This document shows, piece by piece, positions 34,811 to 43,642 of a stretch of 64,000 nucleotides of DNA. The position numbers were made by a program, and so were the translations under genes. Source of the stretch: Streptomyces piniterrae (lineage in GTDB: Bacteria; Actinomycetota; Actinomycetes; Streptomycetales; Streptomycetaceae); the NCBI RefSeq assembly GCF_005048155.1, contig NZ_SUMB01000017.1:62001-126000 (forward strand), in the 5' to 3' direction. The notes below the pieces were generated by a model. That model had not been told where the DNA came from and did not search any database. It worked only from the letters and a program-made list of their open reading frames with translations. Each line of letters begins with the position of its first letter. The first letter of the stretch is position 1.

Positions 34811-34859
34811 GCCCCTTAACCCTGCGCGGGGGCGCGCTTAACCCGGCGGTTCCTAGCGT
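34811..34859 (+). promoter_or_regulatory. DUF4956-VTC operon promoter with phased CTTAACCC repeats
   Basis: CTTAACCCTGCG and CTTAACCCGGCG are direct repeats exactly 22 bp (two 11-bp steps) apart, at about 34815 and 34837. A -10 box TAGCGT (34854-34859) follows. Such 11-bp phasing is typical of OmpR/PhoP-family regulators. The same motif stands before the OmpR-type gene pair at 38.5 kb. Confidence 0.6.
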
Positions 34860-34943
34860 TCATGGCATATCGGAAATCGCCCACGACATTTCGGCGACGA
34901 CACAGCGATGTCATGCGTCGTCATGCATCGCCGCAGCAGGGGA

Positions 34944-35621
34944 GTGGTGGACACCTTGGAAACCTACGGGCAGCTCGTGGCGCGCCTGGCGATCGATCTG
35001 ACCGCGGTGAGTGTGCTGACCTTCGCCGTGTATTACCCGCGGCACCGGCGCCGCGACCTCGTACCGGCCTATCTGGCGCTGAACGTCGCACTGTTCTCCG
35101 TGGTCGCGGCCCTGTCGCAGGTCGGTGGGGGCGGCGGAATGGCGCTCGGGTTCGGGCTCTTCGGGGTGCTGTCGATCATCCGGCTGCGCTCGGACTCCAT
35201 CCAGCACGAGGAGGTCGCGTACTACTTCACGACCCTGGTGCTGGGCCTGCTGTGCGCGCTGCCGCACCTCCCGCTCGCCGTGGCGGGAGCGCTGGCCGCC
35301 CTTCTGCTGCTGGTCATCCATGTCGCCGACCATCCGCGGCTGCTGTCCGGCACCCGCCGCGCCGTGATCACCCTGGACGTCGTGCACGCCGACGAGGCCG
35401 CGCTCCGCGCCGATCTCGCCCGCCGCCTCGGTGAGCCGCTCACCTGGACGGTGAAACAGGTCGATTTTGTCCGAGACCTGATGGTGGTGGATGTTCGCTT
35501 CCGCGTGCCGGAACTTTCCGGGCGGGTGGCGCGTACCACGCGGAGAACCGCACTGAGCGCTACCCGGTCCCGCACCAACGCCCTTCCCGTTCCCCGTCCG
35601 CCCGCCAAGGAGACCGTGTGA
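34944..35621 (+). CDS. DUF4956 membrane protein
   Basis: The protein has about 225 residues. Four membrane helices lie in the first 125 (LAIDLTAVSVLTFAVYY; YLALNVALFSVVAAL; LGLLCALPHLPL; VAGALAALLLLVIHV), with GFGLFGVLSIIRLRSDSI, the hallmark motif of DUF4956, between them. A cytoplasmic ferredoxin-like domain follows (VITLDVVHADEAALRADLARRLGE...). DUF4956 proteins are encoded beside VTC-domain polymerases in many bacteria, as here. The start is uncertain: GTG at 34944 near GGGGAG, or ATG at 34908 or 34923. Confidence 0.82.
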   Translation: MVDTLETYGQLVARLAIDLTAVSVLTFAVYYPRHRRRDLVPAYLALNVALFSVVAALSQVGGGGGMALGFGLFGVLSIIRLRSDSIQHEEVAYYFTTLVLGLLCALPHLPLAVAGALAALLLLVIHVADHPRLLSGTRRAVITLDVVHADEAALRADLARRLGEPLTWTVKQVDFVRDLMVVDVRFRVPELSGRVARTTRRTALSATRSRTNALPVPRPPAKETV

Positions 35622-36412
35622 TTCCCGCCGTACGCGCCATCGCGCGCGCCGCCATGGCCGCGCGTCCCGTACCGCTCGCCGACGTCCAGGCGCGCGCCGA
35701 ACTCCTCGCCCGCTTCGACCACAGCTACCTCGTCCCCGTCGACGTCTTCGCCGCCTTCGCGGCCGAACTCACCGACCGGAGCCGGCCCGGCGGCCCGTTC
35801 GCCGCACTGTGCATCAACGGCCGCCGCTGGTTCAGCTATCACTCCGTCTACTACGACACCCCCGACCTGCGCTGCTTCCACGATCACCGGCAGGGCCGCC
35901 GGCTGCGGTACAAGATCCGCGAGCGGCTCTACGAGGACACCGGGGAGCGGCAGTTCGAGATCAAGCTCAAGGGGCGGCGCGGTGAAACGGTCAAGCACCG
36001 GCAGCCCCTGCTGCCCGGCGACCCGGCCCTCGGACCGGCCCCGCGCGGTTTCCTCGCCTCCGTACTGCACCGCACCTACGGCATCGAGGCCCCCGCCGAA
36101 CTCGGGCTCTCCATAGAGACCGACTACCAGCGGACCACCTTCGTGGCGGACGGGCAGCGCATCACCTGTGACGCGGCCCTGGTCTGCCGCGACCTGGAGA
36201 CCGGCCGCACCGTACGGGCCGACGGCGGCCTCGTCCTCGTCGAGACCAAGACCACCGGACATCTGACCGAGGCGGACCGGCTGCTGCACGGCTACGGTCT
36301 GCGCGCCGCCGAATTCACCAAGTACTGCGGGGCACTGTCGGCCCTGCGCCCGGAGCTGACGGCCAACCACTGGCGGCGGGCGGTGCGGACGGCGTTTCCC
36401 ACGGCGGCCTAA
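35618..36412 (+). CDS. VTC-domain (polyphosphate polymerase-like) protein
   Basis: The protein has 264 residues of the VTC fold, a triphosphate-tunnel-type beta barrel that in yeast Vtc4 makes polyphosphate from ATP. Tunnel residues are recognisable: the early RFDHSYLVP lysine/arginine-type position, SVYYDTPDL, RLRYKIRERLY, QFEIKLKGRRGETVKHR, IETDYQRTTF and VLVETKT. It overlaps the DUF4956 gene by GTGA, so the two form one membrane complex by inference. The usual CotH partner of bacterial VTC-DUF4956 loci is absent. Its stop codon shares CTAA with the convergent kinase gene. Confidence 0.84.
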   Translation: MIPAVRAIARAAMAARPVPLADVQARAELLARFDHSYLVPVDVFAAFAAELTDRSRPGGPFAALCINGRRWFSYHSVYYDTPDLRCFHDHRQGRRLRYKIRERLYEDTGERQFEIKLKGRRGETVKHRQPLLPGDPALGPAPRGFLASVLHRTYGIEAPAELGLSIETDYQRTTFVADGQRITCDAALVCRDLETGRTVRADGGLVLVETKTTGHLTEADRLLHGYGLRAAEFTKYCGALSALRPELTANHWRRAVRTAFPTAA

Positions 36413-37737
36413 GGGTGCTGGGCTTCGGCGCCCCCAACGGCCTCCGCGCCCCCGAACGACGCCGCGATCCGGGCCCCGCCCCCCGCCGCCGCCCCGAACT
36501 CCACCGCGCCGCCCGACTCCAGGGCGGCGCGCCGCACGATGTCCAGGCCCAGCCCGGTCGAGCCACCACCGCTGTTGCCGCGCCCGGGGACATGGCCGTC
36601 GGGAAAACCGGGCCCGTCATCCTCGATGACGAGCCGACCGCCGCTGTCCTCCCGTAGGACGCTCACCCGCATCCCCGCCCCCTCCGGCGTGTGGTCGAAG
36701 ACATTGCCGATCAGCGCGTCGACGACGGCCGCCAGCTCGCCGCCCTCGGCCCGTACGAAGACGGGCGGCGGCGGGGCGACGAAGTCCAGGGCGCGCCCCT
36801 GGTCCTCCGCCAACGGCCGCCAGAAATCGGCCCGTTCGCGTGCGACGGCCGCCAGATCGGCGCGTACCGCCCGCGCCGCACCGTCCCGCAGCGGCTTGCG
36901 GGCCGTACGGATCACCTCGTCGACACCGCGCTCCAGCGCCGCCACGCCCGCCGCGATCCGCTCCGCCTCCGCCGGGTCGCGCAGCCCCTCCGCGTCCAGC
37001 CGCAGCGCGGCGACCGGAGTACGGAGCCGGTGCGCGAGATCGGCGGCGTTCTCGCGTTCGGCGGTCAGAAAGCCGTGGATGCGCTCGGCGAGATGGTTGA
37101 GCTGGCGGGCGACGAGGCGGAGTTCGGGCGGCCCGGAGGGCTCGGCGCGGGCCGTCAGATCGCCGCCGGAAAGGCGGTCGGCGACCGCGGCGAGACGGCG
37201 GGCGGAGCCGACGAGACGGGCACCGAGACGGTCGGCGAAGAGCAGCCCCAGCAGCATCAGCCCGGCACCGATCCCGGCGAAGGCCAGCGCGGAGGCGAGC
37301 GTTCCGGCGTACAACTGCTGGTCGGTGAGGGCGACCTGGACGACGGCGGTACCGCCCGCCACCCCCTGCACCGGGACCACGACGCCGCGGCCGCCCTCCG
37401 GCGGCTCGTACGCGAACGCCCGCCCGTAGCGCGCCAGCCGCACCGCGTCGGTGACCGGCGTCGCCGGGCCCAGGACCGCGCCGTCGGCCAGGATCACCGA
37501 CGTACGGGGCAGGCCGGGGCCGTTGGCGGAGCGGACGATGGTGGCGGCGGCGCGGCGCCCGGAAGCCTCGGCGAGCGGCTGGCCGAGGCCGGCGGCCAGG
37601 GAGTGGGCGCGCGCGGTGGCGTCGGCGGTCGCCCGGTCGGCGGCGTGGCTGCGGGCCAACAGAGCCAGCGGGACGAGCAGCGCGGCGAGCACGAGCGCGG
37701 TGGTCGCGGCGGTCAGCAGCAGGATGCTCCGGCGCAC
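36409..37737 (-). CDS. Sensor histidine kinase, OmpR-partner type
   Basis: The protein has 442 residues: membrane helix at 5-30, an extracytoplasmic domain of about 125 residues, a second helix (ALAFAGIGAGLMLLGLLFAD), HAMP, HisKA with phospho-acceptor DLAHRLRTPVAALRLD, N box GNVFDHTPEGAG and G boxes EDDGPGFPDG and GLGLDIV. The GTG start follows the regulator's stop codon by 2 nt, so they are co-transcribed. Its 3' end overlaps the VTC gene tail to tail. Confidence 0.88.
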   Translation of the reverse strand: MRRSILLLTAATTALVLAALLVPLALLARSHAADRATADATARAHSLAAGLGQPLAEASGRRAAATIVRSANGPGLPRTSVILADGAVLGPATPVTDAVRLARYGRAFAYEPPEGGRGVVVPVQGVAGGTAVVQVALTDQQLYAGTLASALAFAGIGAGLMLLGLLFADRLGARLVGSARRLAAVADRLSGGDLTARAEPSGPPELRLVARQLNHLAERIHGFLTAERENAADLAHRLRTPVAALRLDAEGLRDPAEAERIAAGVAALERGVDEVIRTARKPLRDGAARAVRADLAAVARERADFWRPLAEDQGRALDFVAPPPPVFVRAEGGELAAVVDALIGNVFDHTPEGAGMRVSVLREDSGGRLVIEDDGPGFPDGHVPGRGNSGGGSTGLGLDIVRRAALESGGAVEFGAAAGGGARIAASFGGAEAVGGAEAQHP

Positions 37738-37739
37738 GG

Positions 37740-38495
37740 CTAGCGCTCCGACCCGGCGGTCTTCGGCCTGGCGCGCTCCGGGGCGGCGGTCACCGGTCCG
37801 TCGAGCGCCTCCCGGTTCTCCGGGGCGGCCAGCTTCACGCCCACCGTACGGACCGTGTGCAGATAGCGCGGCCGCTGCGCAGTCTCGCCCAACTTCCGGC
37901 GCAGCCACGACAGATGGACGTCCACCGTCTTGTCGGCACCGCCCAACGGCTGCTGCCACACCTCCGCGAGCAGCTCACGCCGCGAGACCACCTGCCCGGC
38001 GCGGCGGGCCAGATACGCCAGCAGATCGAACTCCCGAGGGGTGAGGTCCAGCGACCGCCCCGCCAGCGTCACCTCGCGCGCGCCCGCGTCCAGCACCAAC
38101 TCACCTACACACAGGGCTGGTTCGGGCTCATCGGGCCCCAGCCTGCGCAGCACCGCCTTGATCCGCGCGTCCAACTGGGCCGCCCCGAACGGCTTGACGA
38201 TGTAGTCGTCCGCGCCGTCCCCCAGGGCCGCGACCATGTCCGGCTCGTCGTCCCGCGCGGTGGCGACGATCACCGGGACGTCGCTGACCGCGCGCAGCAT
38301 CCGCAGCACCTGCGCACCGTCCACATCCGGCAGCCCCAGATCCAGGACGACCAGGTCGGGGCGGTCGGTGACGGCGGTGTCGAGGCCGGACATCCCGGTC
38401 GCGGCGGTGGCGACGGCATGGCCGCGGTCCCGCAGCGCCCGCACCAGCGCACCACGCAGCCGCGGATCGTCCTCGACGACGAGTAGATGGGGCAT
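37740..38495 (-). CDS. Response regulator, OmpR/PhoB family
   Basis: The protein has 251 residues: receiver (LLVVEDDPRLRGALV; phospho-Asp in LVVLDLGLPDVDG; YIVKPF) and winged-helix DNA-binding domain (LDLTPREFDLLAYLARRAGQVVSRRELLAEVW ... VDVHLSWLRRKLGE ... TVRTVGVKL), with a 30-residue basic tail. A -10 box TACGGT lies 6 nt before the ATG, suggesting leaderless expression. Phased 11-bp repeats 48-80 bp upstream probably bind this protein, giving autoregulation and control of the divergent secreted-protein gene. Confidence 0.92.
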   Translation of the reverse strand: MPHLLVVEDDPRLRGALVRALRDRGHAVATAATGMSGLDTAVTDRPDLVVLDLGLPDVDGAQVLRMLRAVSDVPVIVATARDDEPDMVAALGDGADDYIVKPFGAAQLDARIKAVLRRLGPDEPEPALCVGELVLDAGAREVTLAGRSLDLTPREFDLLAYLARRAGQVVSRRELLAEVWQQPLGGADKTVDVHLSWLRRKLGETAQRPRYLHTVRTVGVKLAAPENREALDGPVTAAPERARPKTAGSER

Positions 38496-38542
38496 GCAGC
38501 CACCGTAGCCAGCGCCGGCGCACCAACGGGAGGGCGGGCGGC

Positions 38543-38575
38543 GGGCCTTGAGCGGGCCTTAACCGGACGTTAGGG
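38543..38575. promoter_or_regulatory. Three phased 11-bp direct repeats, predicted OmpR-family operator
   Basis: GGGCCTTGAGC, GGGCCTTAACC and GGACGTTAGGG stand head to tail with exact 11-bp phasing, between the divergent response-regulator and secreted-protein genes. The CTTAACC unit recurs before the DUF4956-VTC operon. Confidence 0.7.
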
Positions 38576-38623
38576 AAGGGTGCGGGAGGCTGGCCCGGTC
38601 CGGGCGAGGGAGAGGCGACGGCC

Positions 38624-39154
38624 ATGACATGGCGCATTCGGCGCATACGTGGGGTGGCGACGGTGCTGGCCTGGGTCACGGTGATGGCCGCGGCCGCCGG
38701 ACTGGGCGCGTGGGCACTCGCCGGCACGGCGGACCGGCACGAGCGGGCCGCCCCCTTGGACGATGCCGCGGTACGGCGGAAACTCGCGGCCGCCCGGTCC
38801 GCCGCCCCGGACGCGCCGGCCACCCCGTCCGCCGAGCCTTCCCCCTCCGCATCCGCCACGCCTGCCCCTCCGGAGACGCCCCCCGTCGCGCCCACCCACC
38901 CCACCGGGACCGGCACCGTACGCGTCACCGGCGGCAGCCTCACCGCCGCATGTCTGGCCGACGGCCGGATCCACCTCACGGCCTGGAGCCCGGCCGCCGG
39001 CTTCCACGTCGACGACGATGTCGCCCGCGGTCCGGCCGCCACCGCCACCATCGAGTTCGAGCCATCGGACGACGACGCCGGCGACGACCGCCCGTACGAG
39101 ATCCACTGCGCCGCCGGCCACCCGAAGGCGGTCCCGGCCCCGGACGACGACTGA
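38624..39154 (+). CDS. Secreted or membrane-anchored protein of unknown function
   Basis: The protein has 176 residues. An N-terminal helix (VATVLAWVTVMAAAAGLGAWALA) acts as signal or anchor. Residues about 50-95 are a Pro/Ala/Ser/Thr linker and 96-176 a small domain rich in beta-strands (GTVRVTGGSLTAACLADGRIHLTAWSPAAGFHVDDDV ... YEIHCAAGHP) with two Cys. GAGAGG lies 8 nt before the ATG. It is divergent from the OmpR-type regulator across its predicted operator, so it is likely the system's target or its signal input. No family recognised. Confidence 0.65.
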   Translation: MTWRIRRIRGVATVLAWVTVMAAAAGLGAWALAGTADRHERAAPLDDAAVRRKLAAARSAAPDAPATPSAEPSPSASATPAPPETPPVAPTHPTGTGTVRVTGGSLTAACLADGRIHLTAWSPAAGFHVDDDVARGPAATATIEFEPSDDDAGDDRPYEIHCAAGHPKAVPAPDDD

Positions 39155-39332
39155 GCGGCCACCCGGAACAGCCGGACCCGCCCCGGAACCGCCCCGCCCC
39201 GGAACCGCCCCGCCCTGGAGCTTCCTACAGCCCCGCCGCCATTCCGTCCGTGTCCGCCGACACTCTGTCCGCCCGCGTGGTGAGCGCCATACAGGTTGTC
39301 GGTACCGGGCAGCACACCGTGATCCTTAGTCT

Positions 39333-39373
39333 GGGAGCTCCCCCGTAGCCTCAAGGGCACGGGAGGTACCCCC
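39333..39373. repeat. REP-like palindromic element
   Basis: GGGAGCTCCCCCGTAGCC, a short loop and ACGGGAGGTACCCCC give a broken hairpin of the kind scattered through Streptomyces intergenic regions. Confidence 0.45.
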
Positions 39374-39420
39374 ATCGCCGTCCACATGGGGACCCGAGCG
39401 ACCGATCCGAGGTACTGACC

Positions 39421-40800
39421 GTGACCACGACGCATCCCGCCTCCGCCTTCGCCGACCCCGCCGCCGGTGCGGCGGTGAAGGCCGACGACCGTGCGCATGT
39501 CTTCCACTCCTGGTCCGCGCAGGGCCTCATAGACCCGCTCGCGGTCGCCGGCGCGGAAGGCTCGTACTTCTGGGACTACGACGGCAACCGCTACCTCGAC
39601 TTCTCCTCGCAGCTGGTCAACACCAACATCGGCCACCAGCACCCCAAGGTCGTCGCCGCCATCCAGGAGCAGGCCGGGAAGCTCTGCACCCTCGCGCCCG
39701 GCTTCGCCGTCGACGTACGGTCCGAGGCCGCCCGGCTGATCGCCGAGCGCACCCCCGGCGACCTGGACAAGATCTTCTTCACCAACGGCGGCGCGGAGGC
39801 CGTGGAGAACGCCGTCCGGATGGCCCGGCTGCACACCGGCCGCTCCAAGGTGCTCTCCACCTACCGCTCGTACCACGGCGCCACCGCCGCCGCGATCAAC
39901 CTGACCGGCGACCCGCGCCGCTGGCCGTCCGACACCGCCTCGGCCGGCGTCGTCCACTTCTGGGGCCCGTTCCTCTACCGCTCGCCGTTCCACGCCGAGA
40001 ACGAGGCGCAGGAGTGCGAGCGCGCGCTGGCCCACCTCGAGCAGACCATCGCCTTCGAGGGGCCGCAGTCGATCGCGGCGATCATCCTGGAGTCGGTCCC
40101 CGGCACCGCCGGGATCATGGTCCCGCCGCCCGGCTACCTCGCCGGCGTCCGGGAGATCTGCGACCGCTACGGCATCGTCTACATCCTCGACGAGGTCATG
40201 GCGGGCTTCGGCCGCACCGGCCGCTGGTTCGCCGCCGACCACTTCGACGTCACCCCCGACCTGCTGACCTTCGCCAAGGGAGTGAACTCCGGGTACGTGC
40301 CGCTCGGCGGCGTCGCGATCAGCGCCGAGATCGCCGCCACCTTCGACCAGCGGCCCTTCCCCGGCGGCCTGACCTACTCCGGCCACCCGCTGGCCTGCGC
40401 CTCCGCCGTCGCGACGATCAACGCGATGGCCGAGGAGCGGATCGTGGAGAACGCGGCGGAGATCGGCGAGAACGTCATCGGCCCGGCCCTCCGCGAGATC
40501 GCCGAGCGCCACCCGTCCGTCGGCGAGGTCCGCGGCCTGGGCGTCTTCTGGGCGCTGGACCTGGTCAAGAACAAGGAGACCCGCGAACCGCTGGTCGCGT
40601 ACAACGCGTCCGGTGCCGCCAACGCCCCGATGGCCGAATTCGCCGCGGCCTGCAAGCGCGCCGGCCTGTGGCCGTTCGTGAACATGAACCGTACGCATGT
40701 CGTCCCGCCCTGCACGGTCACCGAGGCCGAGGCCAAGGAGGGCCTGGCCCTCCTGGACGAGGCCCTGACGGCCGCGGACGCGCACACGGACGCGGGCTGA
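39421..40800 (+). CDS. Class III PLP-dependent aminotransferase
   Basis: The protein has 459 residues of the omega-aminotransferase family: FWDYDGNRYLDFSSQLVNTNIGHQHP, FFTNGGAEAVENAVRMAR, YHGATAAAINLTGDPRRW, YILDEVMAGFGRTG, and FAKGVNSGYVPLGGVAIS with the PLP Lys. The WGPFLYRSPFHA segment resembles the taurine/beta-alanine:pyruvate subgroup, but the substrate cannot be fixed. The GTG start has GAGGT upstream. A GntR/FCD regulator follows in the same direction 224 bp later, suggesting substrate-responsive control. Confidence 0.85.
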   Translation: MTTTHPASAFADPAAGAAVKADDRAHVFHSWSAQGLIDPLAVAGAEGSYFWDYDGNRYLDFSSQLVNTNIGHQHPKVVAAIQEQAGKLCTLAPGFAVDVRSEAARLIAERTPGDLDKIFFTNGGAEAVENAVRMARLHTGRSKVLSTYRSYHGATAAAINLTGDPRRWPSDTASAGVVHFWGPFLYRSPFHAENEAQECERALAHLEQTIAFEGPQSIAAIILESVPGTAGIMVPPPGYLAGVREICDRYGIVYILDEVMAGFGRTGRWFAADHFDVTPDLLTFAKGVNSGYVPLGGVAISAEIAATFDQRPFPGGLTYSGHPLACASAVATINAMAEERIVENAAEIGENVIGPALREIAERHPSVGEVRGLGVFWALDLVKNKETREPLVAYNASGAANAPMAEFAAACKRAGLWPFVNMNRTHVVPPCTVTEAEAKEGLALLDEALTAADAHTDAG

Positions 40801-41024
40801 GCCCCTCGTAGGCGGTCTGAGGTCCCACCACGCCCCCATGGACGTGGTCTGAGCCCCTCGGACGCGGCCTGAGGCTCCACGGACGCCAGACGGGCACCGG
40901 AAGTGACGCCGACGCTTCACCGCACCGGCAGACCGGCAGGACCCGGCCCCCGCGGCCCTCGCCTATCGTGGGCGAGGGCCGCTACCCATCCTGCGGCCAT
41001 GGAGTGTCGAAGGAGACGCACACG

Positions 41025-41702
41025 ATGGCCGCCGGCGCAGACAGCGGAGTCATACGGCGCAGCACCCTGCGCCAGCAGATCGCCGACGCGCTGCGCGACG
41101 AGGTCCTGGCCGGCCGGCTGCCCTGCGGCCACGCCTTCACCGTCAAGGAGATCGCCGACCAGTACGGCGTCTCCGCGACCCCGGTGCGCGAGGCACTGCT
41201 CGACCTGTGCGCCCAGGGCCTCCTCGACGTCGAACAGCACCGCGGCTACAAGGTGCACGCCTTCACCGCCGACGACTTCCGCGCCATGGTCGAGGCCCGC
41301 ACCCTGATCATCGAGGGCATCTTCCGCGGCGGCGCCGACAAGGCGCTGCGCGAGACCCCCGGCGAGGTGCTGGTCTCCATCCGGCGCCGGGCCGAGGAGG
41401 CCGAGCGGGCCGCCCGCGCCGGCGACCTGGACGTCCTCATCGGCTACGACCTGCGGTTCTGGCGCGAACTCAGCGGCATCGTGGGCAACCCGTACATCAG
41501 CGACTTCCTGGACCGGGTCCGCGTACAGACCTGGATGTTCGCGGTGCCCCTGCTGCGCCGCGAGACCGACCTCAGGGGCCACCTGTGGCAGAGCCACGGC
41601 GCGCTGGCCGACGCCCTGGTCCGGCACGACCTGCGCGAGGCCCAGCGGCTGATCGCCGAGTACAACGAGCACTCCCTGGCTCTCGTGGGAACGCCCGGCT
41701 AG
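41025..41702 (+). CDS. GntR-family regulator (FCD type)
   Basis: The protein has 225 residues. An N-terminal winged helix (LRQQIADALRDEVLAGRLPCGHAFTVKEIADQYGVSATPVREALLDLCAQGLLDVEQHRGYKV) is followed by an all-helical FCD ligand-binding domain (FRAMVEARTLIIEGI ... YDLRFWRELSGIVGNPYI ... HGALADALVRHDLREAQRLIAEY) with metal-binding histidine positions. AAGGAG is 9 nt upstream of the ATG. It likely controls the aminotransferase gene before it. Confidence 0.88.
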   Translation: MAAGADSGVIRRSTLRQQIADALRDEVLAGRLPCGHAFTVKEIADQYGVSATPVREALLDLCAQGLLDVEQHRGYKVHAFTADDFRAMVEARTLIIEGIFRGGADKALRETPGEVLVSIRRRAEEAERAARAGDLDVLIGYDLRFWRELSGIVGNPYISDFLDRVRVQTWMFAVPLLRRETDLRGHLWQSHGALADALVRHDLREAQRLIAEYNEHSLALVGTPG

Positions 41703-41793
41703 CACTACGCTGTCCCGACCATCGGCCGTAACGGGCCGTACCCGTAGCCTGTCCGTACGTGCCCCGTCCCCGACCGGAAGCGAGCTCTCACTC

Positions 41794-42444
41794 GTGGCAT
41801 GTGACCTGTGGCTGGTACCCCTCGTCGATGTGCTGTGCCACAGCCCCGACAACCCGTTCTCCGAAGAGATCGCCGCCTACGACAAGGCCCTGACGGACGA
41901 GGGCCTGCCACCGGTCCCCGTCTTCAGCTATATGCCGGGCCTGTCCGGTGACGTCGCACCGGTCGCCGGCTTCGACTACGACGCGCTGCACTTCCTGCGC
42001 CGCGCCTACCTCCTGCACCTGTGCGGCCTGGAGGTCACCCCGGTGGACGAACTGGGCGGCGACTACGAGCAGTTGCTGGAGATGTTCGAGACGACCGCGC
42101 AGCAGTCCCACCTGGTGTGGCACTACGACCATGCGGGCGCCTACGTCCCGGTCGACTTCCCGCGGCCGCTCGCCAACGACGAACTGCTGGAGGGCGGCGG
42201 CCCGTTGGGCTCCGCGCACGGCCTGCTGCGCGAACTCGAACTGGTCGCGCCGTCCCTGGGCATCGATCCGGCCAATCCGCCGGCCGCGCCCGCCCCGCCG
42301 GCCGGTCCCACCTCCCTGGAGGAGCGGGCGGGCGGCATCCCCCTGGACGACAGCCCGTTCGCCAGGGAACGGCACGTCTGGCTGGGGCTGCACGCGGCGG
42401 CGACGCGGAGCCTCGGCCAAGGATCCATGATCGTCTTCAGCTGA
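41794..42444 (+). CDS. Hypothetical actinobacterial protein
   Basis: The protein has 216 residues, soluble, with a well-conserved-looking N-terminal half (DLWLVPLVDVLCHSPDNPFSEEIAAYDKAL; GLPPVPVFSYMPGLSG; LHFLRRAYLLHLCGLEVTPVDEL) and a Pro/Ala linker near 180. No domain recognised. GGAAGCGAG stands before the GTG start, and a TAGCCT -10 at 41745-41750 would give a leader of about 37 nt. It follows the GntR gene by 91 bp. Confidence 0.65.
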   Translation: MACDLWLVPLVDVLCHSPDNPFSEEIAAYDKALTDEGLPPVPVFSYMPGLSGDVAPVAGFDYDALHFLRRAYLLHLCGLEVTPVDELGGDYEQLLEMFETTAQQSHLVWHYDHAGAYVPVDFPRPLANDELLEGGGPLGSAHGLLRELELVAPSLGIDPANPPAAPAPPAGPTSLEERAGGIPLDDSPFARERHVWLGLHAAATRSLGQGSMIVFS

Positions 42445-42503
42445 GGCGCCGGGCGCTGAGCCGGCCGGTCTCGCCCTGGGGCACACCCGCACCACGGGCG
42501 CCG

Positions 42504-42553
42504 GCTCAGCGCACCCGCCACCCGCTCAGCGCACCCGCCACCCGCTCAGCGCA
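42504..42553. repeat. 20-bp tandem repeat, 2.5 copies
   Basis: GCTCAGCGCACCCGCCACCC is repeated exactly at 42504 and 42524, and begins again at 42544, between two convergent genes. Confidence 0.85.
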
Positions 42554-42580
42554 CACCCTCCGTCCCCCGTCCGCCTCCGC

Positions 42581-43345
42581 TCAGCGCGGCGGCTCCGGCG
42601 GCCGCTGCCGCGGCATGTTCGGCCGGGCCCCCGGCGGCAGCGCGAACCGACCAGGCTGCCCCGCCCCCTCCTGCCGCGGCGCCGCCCACGGCACCAGCGC
42701 ATACGTGGCCTGCGGCACCCGCCCGGCCCGGAAGTCCGCCATCCAGTGAGCCGTCTCGGACCGAACGAGCTCCCCGACGTCCTCGTTGAACCGCCGCAGC
42801 ATCCCCAGACAGCGCTCCGCCGCCTCGCTCGCCGTCCCCTCCGTCGGCCCGAGCACCTCACGCACGCCCTCCACCGCCCAGTCGAACTGCAGCGCCTCCA
42901 GCCGCCGGTGCACCGCCTGCGCGGTCGCCACATCCCGCATCCACCCGGCCGTCACCCCGAAATACCGGTCGCAGCCGACACACACCGCCGCCACCAGCAG
43001 CGCCAGATAGCCCCACGGCGCCCCGCCGTGCCAGATCCCGGTCAGATCCAGCAGCGGCAACGCCCCGCCCGCCGCCACCCCCGCCGCCGTACCCAGCCGC
43101 AGCAGCCGCGCCCCGCGGCGCTTGCCCAGCCGGTCGTGCAGATACCAGTCGGCGGCGCGCAGCGCGCCCTCCTCGGTCCACAGATAGAGCGCGTCCAGGC
43201 GGTCGTCCGGCTCCCCCCAGTCGCCGAGCGGAAAGACCCGACCCGACAGATCCCCCCGGGCGCCACCCCGGCCACCGGCCCGTCTCCGGCCCCGCCCGCC
43301 CCCCTCCCGAGGGGGCCCCTCGGGCTGCATCTCCGGCTGACTCAC
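42581..43345 (-). CDS. SLATT-domain membrane protein
   Basis: The protein has 254 residues. A basic Gly/Arg-rich start leads to ALYLWTEEGALRAADWYLHDRLGKRRGARLLR, two membrane helices (LGTAAGVAAGGALPLLDL; WGYLALLVAAVCVGCDRYFG) and a long helical tail (WMRDVATAQAVHRRLEALQFDWA), the pattern of SLATT/DUF4231 proteins. These are proposed membrane effectors linked to nucleotide-based signalling or defence; no partner gene is seen here. GTG at 43345 with GAGGGAG 7 nt upstream is preferred over the longer frame. It is divergent from purD. Confidence 0.75.
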   Translation of the reverse strand: MSQPEMQPEGPPREGGGRGRRRAGGRGGARGDLSGRVFPLGDWGEPDDRLDALYLWTEEGALRAADWYLHDRLGKRRGARLLRLGTAAGVAAGGALPLLDLTGIWHGGAPWGYLALLVAAVCVGCDRYFGVTAGWMRDVATAQAVHRRLEALQFDWAVEGVREVLGPTEGTASEAAERCLGMLRRFNEDVGELVRSETAHWMADFRAGRVPQATYALVPWAAPRQEGAGQPGRFALPPGARPNMPRQRPPEPPR

Positions 43346-43629
43346 CCGTGCACTCCCTCTATACGGATACGTGCGGCGCGCGCGTGACATACGGGACATA
43401 CGAGACGGCCGTTGCGCGCAGCCCCTTCCTACCGCCGAACGGCTGGCATCAGCCCCAAGATCGCCCGAATTCCGCCCGTAAGTGGTGCGGGATCCGATAA
43501 GGGACCAGGAGGCATCTCACCCGAAAGAGTTGCCACCGCCGCGGCGGACCGAGCCCGGCGGCTTCCCGCCGCCGCGCCCCCTTGTGCGATCGGGGCATGC
43601 CCGCCGCTCGGCCCCTTGGTGCATTCGTC
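43346..43629. other. Divergent intergenic region before purD
   Basis: Contains the SLATT gene promoter (TATAGA-like -10 on the minus strand) and the upstream part of the purD promoter. I see no gene and no known riboswitch. Confidence 0.4.
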
Positions 43630-43635
43630 TAGGCT
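43630..43635 (+). promoter_or_regulatory. -10 box TAGGCT for leaderless purD
   Basis: TAGGCT ends 7 nt before the GTG at 43643; no ribosome site is present. Confidence 0.6.
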
Positions 43636-43642
43636 GCCCTGC

